A DNA stretch of 64,000 nt from Sphingomonas sp. QA11 (GTDB lineage Bacteria > Pseudomonadota > Alphaproteobacteria > Sphingomonadales > Sphingomonadaceae), in the NCBI RefSeq assembly GCF_028473665.1, contig NZ_CP098774.1, positions 2,294,001-2,358,000 on the forward strand. The letters run 5' to 3'. The position numbers were made by a program, and so were the translations under genes. Shown piece after piece: positions 58,556-64,000 of the stretch. The number at the start of each line of letters is the position of its first letter. Positions within the stretch are counted from its first letter, which is position 1. A model generated the notes under the pieces. That model saw only the letters and a list, made by a program, of their open reading frames with translations, was not told the origin of the DNA and ran no database searches.

Positions 58556-59671
58556 TCAGGCGAACACCGTCTTCGGCACATGAGTGATCCGGCAGGCCAG
58601 ATCCGCTTCGCCACTGGCAACGATGTAATGGTCGCCCGCGTCAGCGATCCCCGTCGTGAAGACGACATTGTCGATATACATCAGATCCTTCAGCGGCTCG
58701 GTCAGAGCCGGAGCCGGTTCGATGAGCGGTCCGTGGCTGCTGCGGACCACCTGTGACGGATCGTCGCGATCGAGCAGCGACCAGTAGGTGCGATAGATGC
58801 CGACCACGCCGAGCGGTTCCACACCGTGCCACAGGCTGAGCCAGCCGTCGTCGGTCAGGACGGGAGGCGCACCGCCGCCCATGCGCGCCGTCGCCACGGT
58901 CGCCGAATGCGGGCGGATGCCGGGCTTGTCGAATGGCTTCCAGTGAAGCGCGTCGGGCGAACTCGCCAGGTTGATCGACGGCCCGGCACGCCATTCGCTG
59001 CCCGGCGGATAGGCGAAATAGAGATCGCCGAGCGGCCGGGTCTGCGCCCAGTGCTTGTCGCCGATCAGCCCTTCGAAAATCAGCATATCCTTGTTCTGGT
59101 GATCGAGAACGATCCCCTCCAGCATCCAGTCTATCGCGTCCTCGGAACTGTACAGCGTCGTAGAATGGCGTTCGGGGCTGACGGAACAGGTTGTCATCAG
59201 ATACCGACCGCCAACCCTGCTGATCCGGGCGTCCTCGACGCCGTAGCATTGATAGGGCGCGCGCGGCGTGACCGCCCGGTCGTAGTGCACCGCAACTACC
59301 CCGCGGCCGTCAGCCGACAGTTCAACCGGGAGCAGCCAGGACAGCGAGGTCAATGCCATCACCTTCCAGCCACCCCCGCGCATCATGAATTTCCGCGGGT
59401 CGGAGGTGTCGACGAAATCGAGCGGCCAGGCGTCGAGCACATAGCCGTCGCCCTCGCTGCGGATCGCATGGATGTGGCCACCGGCGATCGGCGTGCGCAA
59501 TGCCTCGGCCACGCGCACCATGAGCAGCAAATTGCCGTTGGGCAGGCGGGTCATTCCCGGATTGAACGCGCCGAGCACATAGGTTTCGGCACCGAGCTTA
59601 CTGGCGAGCGGCGAGCGCGACAGATCCACGTCGCGCGGGCCGAAGACGAGACGATCGACGGTGAAGCTCAT
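58556..59671 (-). CDS. GH130-family glycoside phosphorylase/hydrolase
   Basis: A 371-residue protein of the GH130 five-bladed propeller family, whose members phosphorolyse or hydrolyse beta-mannosides. AFNPGMTRLPNGNLLLMVRVAEAL, YGVEDARISRVGGRYLMTTCSVSPERHS and GGGAPPVLTDDGWLSLWHGVE match the usual blades, with a catalytic Asp in VEDARI. There is no signal peptide, so it acts in the cytoplasm. The start overlaps the SDR stop by four bases. Mannose-type substrates are inferred from the family. Confidence 0.87.
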   Translation of the reverse strand: MSFTVDRLVFGPRDVDLSRSPLASKLGAETYVLGAFNPGMTRLPNGNLLLMVRVAEALRTPIAGGHIHAIRSEGDGYVLDAWPLDFVDTSDPRKFMMRGGGWKVMALTSLSWLLPVELSADGRGVVAVHYDRAVTPRAPYQCYGVEDARISRVGGRYLMTTCSVSPERHSTTLYSSEDAIDWMLEGIVLDHQNKDMLIFEGLIGDKHWAQTRPLGDLYFAYPPGSEWRAGPSINLASSPDALHWKPFDKPGIRPHSATVATARMGGGAPPVLTDDGWLSLWHGVEPLGVVGIYRTYWSLLDRDDPSQVVRSSHGPLIEPAPALTEPLKDLMYIDNVVFTTGIADAGDHYIVASGEADLACRITHVPKTVFA

Positions 59672-60426
59672 TCGCTGGCCTGTGCACGAGGGGCGATCGT
59701 CAATTGCTGGACGACGGCGCGGTTGGGTTGAGTGAGGATGTAGTGGACGCCGACTGCGATGTCCTCCGCCCGGAGCGATTCTTCCGCGCGGACCATCTCG
59801 CGCTGCTTGTCCGGCGGAATATCGGGCAATTGCATGTCCGAACCCGTCTTGCCCGGCTCGACGAGCGACACCTTCACGCCCTTTGGCCCCATCTCACGGC
59901 GGAAGGCTTCGGCAAAGCCCTGGATGCCGTATTTGATCCCGGCATAGACGGTCGAGTGAGCGCCGAGCACGTGCGCGCTCATCGAGCCGATCAGGACGAT
60001 ATCGCCCTGCCCGTCGAGCTTCTCCACCACCGCATGCGCGGTCAGCAGATAGGCGGTGAAATCAGTCGCAATGGCGTAGCGCAGGTCGGACTCCGACATC
60101 TCGCTCAGCCCGTCAGCCGGGATAGCTGCATTGACCACGGCGATGTCGAGGCCACCCAGCCACGCCACACCCTTTTCCACAAAGGCGGCGACATTGTCGG
60201 CGTCGGCCAGGTCGGTGGCGATGCCGCTGCCCTCGCCAACCTGCCGAATACGGGCCAGCGCGTCCTCCAGGTGCCTTGGATCGCGGCCGCAGATGAAGAT
60301 CCTTACCCCTTCGGAAGCGAGCAGCACTGCAATGGCCCGACCGATACCGGTGGTGCCGCCGGTGATGATGGCCCGCTTGCCGGCAAGGCCGACCACCTCG
60401 GTATGGGCATCCGACAGATCGAGCAT
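59668..60426 (-). CDS. SDR-family oxidoreductase
   Basis: A 252-residue short-chain dehydrogenase. The NAD(P) motif is ITGGTTGIGRAIAVLL, followed by VNAAIP, the catalytic Ser in IGSMSAHVLG and YAGIK (Y-x3-K). LVEPGKTGSDMQLPDIPPDK is a substrate-binding loop. It is coupled to the GH130 gene and lies downstream of the hydrolase, in a minus-strand cluster with GH130 and GT4. The substrate is unknown. Confidence 0.9.
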   Translation of the reverse strand: MLDLSDAHTEVVGLAGKRAIITGGTTGIGRAIAVLLASEGVRIFICGRDPRHLEDALARIRQVGEGSGIATDLADADNVAAFVEKGVAWLGGLDIAVVNAAIPADGLSEMSESDLRYAIATDFTAYLLTAHAVVEKLDGQGDIVLIGSMSAHVLGAHSTVYAGIKYGIQGFAEAFRREMGPKGVKVSLVEPGKTGSDMQLPDIPPDKQREMVRAEESLRAEDIAVGVHYILTQPNRAVVQQLTIAPRAQASE

Positions 60427-60459
60427 GCGTGCCTCCCAGCGTGTGGGAGGAAGACGCGC

Positions 60460-61350
60460 TCAGACGGTGGTGGGTTCCCTCGGGATACGACCGAGCAGCC
60501 GGTCGATCGCCTCAGCCGCCTCGGGTTCGTCGAGCGCAGGCGTGTGGCCGACGCCAGTCACCGTCACCAGTTCCGCATCGTCAAGCGCCGCCGCCATGCG
60601 TTCAGCCGTCCTTGCTCCGAGCACGTCCGAACGGCCGCCGCGCAGGATCAGCACCGGCACTTCCTTCAATTGCTCCAGCGCACGCCACATATCCGGCCCG
60701 GCTTCGTTGCCGGGGACGCGGAACGGTTCGGCGATCTTCATGTCATAGTCGAGCACGATGCGACCCGCGCTGTTCAGCCGGTAGAGCCGCTTGGCCATCG
60801 CCAGCCAGTCCTCGATCTCATAGTGCGGATAGACGTCGCCATTAGCCTCGGCGATGGCGCGCGCGGCGTGCATCCAGGTCGGCCAGGTGTTCGACTTGCC
60901 GACATAGGTACGGATGCGTGACAGGCCCGCCGTCTCGATCTCCGGTCCCACGTCGTTGAGCAGGGCGCCCGCGATCTTCTCCCGCGCGGTGCCGGCGAGC
61001 AGCATGGTGACGATTCCGCCGAGCGAGGTCCCGAACGCGATAAAGGACGGCACCGCCAGTTCGCCGAGCAACGCCTCGATATCCTGCACATAGGTGAGCG
61101 GGACATAGGTCATCGGATCCTTGGCATAGGCGCTCTCGCCACGCCCGCGCAGATCGACCGCGATGACTCGCCATTCCGGGGAAAGCCGCGCCGCCAGATC
61201 CTCGAAATCACGCGCGTTGCGCGTCAGGCCTGGCAGGCAGACGATCGGCGGACGATCCTCCCGTCCCGAATAGTCGCGATAGTGAAGGCGCAGTCCGTCG
61301 TTCGACCACCAGTAACGATTTTCCCAATGACGATTTTCTGGGGCGGACAT
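60460..61350 (-). CDS. Alpha/beta hydrolase
   Basis: A 296-residue alpha/beta-hydrolase. The oxyanion region is PPIVCLPGLTRNARDFEDLAARLSPE, the nucleophile elbow FGTSLGGIVTML (G-x-S-x-G), a catalytic Asp is likely in ILRGGRSDVLG and the His in VTGVGHTPALDEPEAAEAIDRLL. The family includes esterases and C-C hydrolases. It is divergent from selO, with 37 bp between start codons. Confidence 0.9.
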   Translation of the reverse strand: MSAPENRHWENRYWWSNDGLRLHYRDYSGREDRPPIVCLPGLTRNARDFEDLAARLSPEWRVIAVDLRGRGESAYAKDPMTYVPLTYVQDIEALLGELAVPSFIAFGTSLGGIVTMLLAGTAREKIAGALLNDVGPEIETAGLSRIRTYVGKSNTWPTWMHAARAIAEANGDVYPHYEIEDWLAMAKRLYRLNSAGRIVLDYDMKIAEPFRVPGNEAGPDMWRALEQLKEVPVLILRGGRSDVLGARTAERMAAALDDAELVTVTGVGHTPALDEPEAAEAIDRLLGRIPREPTTV

Positions 61351-61387
61351 GGTTGCATCCTGCGGTTTGCACCTCCCATATCACCGG

Positions 61388-62761
61388 ATGACCCTACCCC
61401 CGCAAGCATATCGGCCCGAAACCGCGATTCTGGAGCTGGGGAGCGGTTTCTACGATCCGGTAGAAGCAGCCGATTTTCCCGAAACGAAGCTGCGCTTCCG
61501 CAACGACCGCGCCGCCGCTGGCATCGGGTTGATGGCGTTGAGCGACGCCGAATGGGTTGCGCATTTCGGACGGTTCGCGCCGCTGGAGGGCAGCCTGACC
61601 CGGCCGCTCGCGCTGCGCTATCACGGGCACCAGTTCCGCGTGTACAATCCCGATATCGGCGATGGGCGCGGCTTCCTCTTCGCGCAGCTTCGCGACGATC
61701 GCGGACGCCTCATGGATCTGGGCACCAAGGGCTCCGGGCAGACGCCCTGGAGCCGGTTCGGCGATGGGCGCCTTACCCTGAAAGGCGGCGTGCGCGAGGT
61801 GCTGGCGACCGAGATGCTGGAGGGACTGGGCGTCGAGACATCACGCAGCTTCTCGCTCATCGAGACCGGCGAGGCGCTTGAGCGCGGCGACGAACCCTCC
61901 CCCACCCGCTCAGCAGTGCTGGTGCGGCTGAGCCACGGCCATATCCGGATCGGCACCTTCCAGCGGCTCGCCTACGACCGTGACGAGGACGGCATCCGCG
62001 CGCTGACCGCCTATGTGTTGCGCCATTATTATGGCGAGGAAGCGGGAGACGATGCGCCGGTCCGGCTGCTCGACCATGTCGTCCGGCGCGGCGCGCGGCT
62101 GGCGGCGAGCTATATGGCCGCCGGCTTCGTCCACGGCGTGCTCAACAGCGATAATATCAACGTCACGGGCGAGAGCTTCGACTATGGCCCCTGGCGCTTC
62201 GCCCCGACCTGGGACCCGACTTTCACCGCCGCCTATTTCGACCATGCCGGGCTCTATGCCTTCGGTCGACAGCCCGAGGCGATCCATTGGGACGCGATGC
62301 AGCTTGCCGTGTCGCTCCGCTTGGTCAGCGAAGCGGAACCGCTGATCGCCGTGATCGAGCGGTTCGGCGAGCATTATCAGCCGGCGGTGGCGAATGCGAT
62401 TCTCTGGCGGCTTGGGCTGCGCCCGCGCGACGCGGAAAGCGATCGCGGGCTTGTGCAGGCGGTGGAAAAGGCGCTCCGCGGCGACAATGCCTCGATCGAC
62501 CGGTTCTTCTTCGACGCCTTCGGCGGGGGCTTGCCCGATAGCTACGGCCCTGCGTTCGACGAAGTGCGCGCGGTCCTGGCCGGATATGAGCCCCGCAGCG
62601 AGCGCAGCCACGCGTATTGGCAGGCCGGCTCGCCCTGCTCGATGCTGATCGACGAGGTCGAGGCGATCTGGTCGACAATCGACCGGCACGACGACTGGTC
62701 AGCTTTCCACGCCAAGATCGCCGCGATACGCCAAATGGGTGCGGCGCTATCGACCGATTGA
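61388..62761 (+). CDS. selO: SelO-type protein adenylyltransferase (UPF0061)
   Basis: A 457-residue pseudokinase that AMPylates proteins on Ser, Thr or Tyr in oxidative stress. LRYHGHQFRVYNPDIGDGRGFLFAQL, DLGTKGSGQTPWSRFGDGRLTLKGGVREVLATEML and the metal-binding HGVLNSDNINVTGESFDYGPW are diagnostic. There is no selenocysteine-type end. The start is ATG 61388. The astD-like gene follows after 48 bp. Confidence 0.95.
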   Translation: MTLPPQAYRPETAILELGSGFYDPVEAADFPETKLRFRNDRAAAGIGLMALSDAEWVAHFGRFAPLEGSLTRPLALRYHGHQFRVYNPDIGDGRGFLFAQLRDDRGRLMDLGTKGSGQTPWSRFGDGRLTLKGGVREVLATEMLEGLGVETSRSFSLIETGEALERGDEPSPTRSAVLVRLSHGHIRIGTFQRLAYDRDEDGIRALTAYVLRHYYGEEAGDDAPVRLLDHVVRRGARLAASYMAAGFVHGVLNSDNINVTGESFDYGPWRFAPTWDPTFTAAYFDHAGLYAFGRQPEAIHWDAMQLAVSLRLVSEAEPLIAVIERFGEHYQPAVANAILWRLGLRPRDAESDRGLVQAVEKALRGDNASIDRFFFDAFGGGLPDSYGPAFDEVRAVLAGYEPRSERSHAYWQAGSPCSMLIDEVEAIWSTIDRHDDWSAFHAKIAAIRQMGAALSTD

Positions 62762-62809
62762 GCCGGACCAGTGGAATTCGCTGATGAACTAGGGCAAGAC
62801 CGGGACAAG

Positions 62810-64000
62810 ATGGCATCCGAGATCGTTTCGATAGAACCCGCGACCGGCGCGATCCTCTGGCGGCGCGAGATCGGCGACGTCGACGCCGAGGTGGCGATGG
62901 CCCGCGCGAGTTGGGCCGAATGGGCCGCCCGGCCGCTCACCTATCGCGTCGAGACGCTCCGCCGTTTCGCCAATGTGGTGCGCGCCAGGGCGGATGCCTT
63001 TGCCGACCTGATCGCCCGCGAGACCGGCAAGCCCTTGTGGGAAGCGCGAACCGAGGTCGAATCGGTGATTGCCAAGGTCGACATCTCGGTCAGCGCCTAT
63101 GCCGAACGTACCTCGCAGCGCCGGCTCGACGCGCCGATGGGATCGCGCATGGCGCTCCGGCACAAGCCGCACGGCGTACTCGCGGTGCTGGGCCCCTATA
63201 ATTTCCCGGCGCATCTGCCCAACGGGCACATCGTGCCGGCCTTGCTTGCGGGCAATGCGGTGGTGTTTAAACCCTCGGAAAAGACGCCTGCGGTCGGTGC
63301 CTTCCTGGTCGAGTGTTTCCATGCCGGCGGCGTGCCCCAGGGCTGCATCCGCGTGCTGATCGGCGGCCCGGCCGAGGGCAAGGCGCTTGCCACGCATGAC
63401 GGCATCGACGGATTGCTGTTCACCGGATCGGCGCATACCGGCGTTGCAATCAACCGCGCCTTCGCCAACCGGCCTGACAAGATCCTCGCGCTGGAGATGG
63501 GCGGTAACAACCCGATCATCGCCTGGGACACGCCCGATCTGCACAGCGCGGCGGTGATCATCGTGCAATCCGCCTTCACCACCGCCGGCCAGCGCTGCAC
63601 GGCGGCGCGACGGCTGATCGTCGACGAGCGGCTGTACGATCCGCTGATCGACACGGTGAACAAGCTGATCGGCCGCCTGATCGTCGGCGAGCCGCATGCA
63701 AACCCTGCCCCTTTCATGGGGCCGGTGATCGACAATGAATCGGCCGACATGCTGACCGAAAGTTTCCTTGAGCTGATGATGCGCGGCGGACGTCCGATCC
63801 GGCATCTTGAGCGCGTGGTCGAGGGGCGCCCGTTCCTGATCCCCGCGCTGATCGACACGACAGAGATGCGCGACCGGCCCGATATCGAGCTGTTTGGTCC
63901 GATCCTGCAAGTGATCCGTGCAAAGACTTTCGAGGATGCGCTCACCGAGGCGAACAACACGCGTTACGGCCTGTCCGCCTCGCTGCTGAGCCAGGACCCG
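62810..64000 (+). CDS. astD: Succinylglutamate-semialdehyde dehydrogenase (AstD-like), partial
   Basis: An aldehyde dehydrogenase open from ATG 62810 to the window end (397 codons, 3' end missing). The catalytic Cys lies in TTAGQRCTAARRL and the general-base Glu in LALEMGGNNPII; GPYNFPAHLPNGHIVPALLAGNAVVFKPSEKTP and LFTGSAHTGVAINRAFANRPDKI are typical of AstD, the last-but-one step of arginine succinyltransferase catabolism. Other ast genes are not in the window, so AstD is chosen on sequence character alone. Confidence 0.88.
   Translation, partial: MASEIVSIEPATGAILWRREIGDVDAEVAMARASWAEWAARPLTYRVETLRRFANVVRARADAFADLIARETGKPLWEARTEVESVIAKVDISVSAYAERTSQRRLDAPMGSRMALRHKPHGVLAVLGPYNFPAHLPNGHIVPALLAGNAVVFKPSEKTPAVGAFLVECFHAGGVPQGCIRVLIGGPAEGKALATHDGIDGLLFTGSAHTGVAINRAFANRPDKILALEMGGNNPIIAWDTPDLHSAAVIIVQSAFTTAGQRCTAARRLIVDERLYDPLIDTVNKLIGRLIVGEPHANPAPFMGPVIDNESADMLTESFLELMMRGGRPIRHLERVVEGRPFLIPALIDTTEMRDRPDIELFGPILQVIRAKTFEDALTEANNTRYGLSASLLSQDP

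Overview
The window is GC-rich, densely packed bacterial chromosome that most resembles a sphingomonad (Alphaproteobacteria; Sphingomonas or a close relative). The reasons are a large TonB-dependent receptor with the usual DDIIVTATKR-type N-terminus, a stand-alone SWIB-domain protein, the glyQ-glyS-ppdK order, petABC next to trmL and hemF, a pterin operon folE-folM-folB, the long LeuA type, and dispersed palindromic repeats of the kind common in these genomes. This is inference from protein character and gene order; no search was run. Most of the content is housekeeping. No rRNA, CRISPR array, insertion sequence or origin was seen.

Layout. 1-6181: branched-chain amino acid synthesis (ilvB end, ilvN, ilvC, leuA), interrupted by yceI and a TMEM175-type channel gene; leuA has a candidate leucine-rich leader peptide with competing hairpins. 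6273-10423: a small lipoprotein and a periplasmic aldehyde oxidoreductase paoABC on the minus strand. 10424-11082: an apparently empty stretch. 11083-12853: folE-SDR-folB. 13079-16338: TonB receptor, terminator, SWIB protein, tRNA-Arg(CCT). 16408-19593: DUF1178 protein, nitrilase-family hydrolase, glutaredoxin, comF, and a divergent methyltransferase. 19590-24134: a signalling operon (EAL phosphodiesterase, TPR-type hybrid kinase, single-domain response regulator). 24145-24618: a structured intergenic region with a 17-codon ORF, promoter and intrinsic terminator.

24619-32307: flavin monooxygenase, pyruvate phosphate dikinase, glyS and glyQ; glyS carries an in-frame palindromic repeat and a separate low-GC segment. 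32426-39829: two TraB/GumN paralogues, rplY-pth-oxygenase-ychF, a nucleotide pyrophosphatase-like lipoprotein and a MaoC hydratase. 39852-41540: a Tyr/Gly-rich lipoprotein and a phage-like pair (DUF5681 protein and a truncated small-terminase-like gene) flanking seven copies of a 9-bp motif. 41547-46422: apt, the cytochrome bc1 complex, trmL and hemF. 46413-50534: acetyltransferase, two membrane proteins, lipB and two small envelope proteins. 50559-55747: queE/queC, a DUF3617-like protein, Hsp33, argF/argD. 55869-61350: a nitronate monooxygenase-like enzyme with extra cysteines, GT4, GH130, SDR and alpha/beta hydrolase. 61388-64000: SelO and the start of an AstD-type aldehyde dehydrogenase.

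The most unusual items are (i) the mosaic glyS with its in-frame repeat, (ii) the 9-bp repeat cluster between the two phage-like genes, (iii) the small transcription unit at 24145-24354 with attenuator-like geometry and no downstream gene on its strand, and (iv) the leuA leader. None is proven to be a new system; they are the places where the sequence shows structure that ordinary gene content does not explain.
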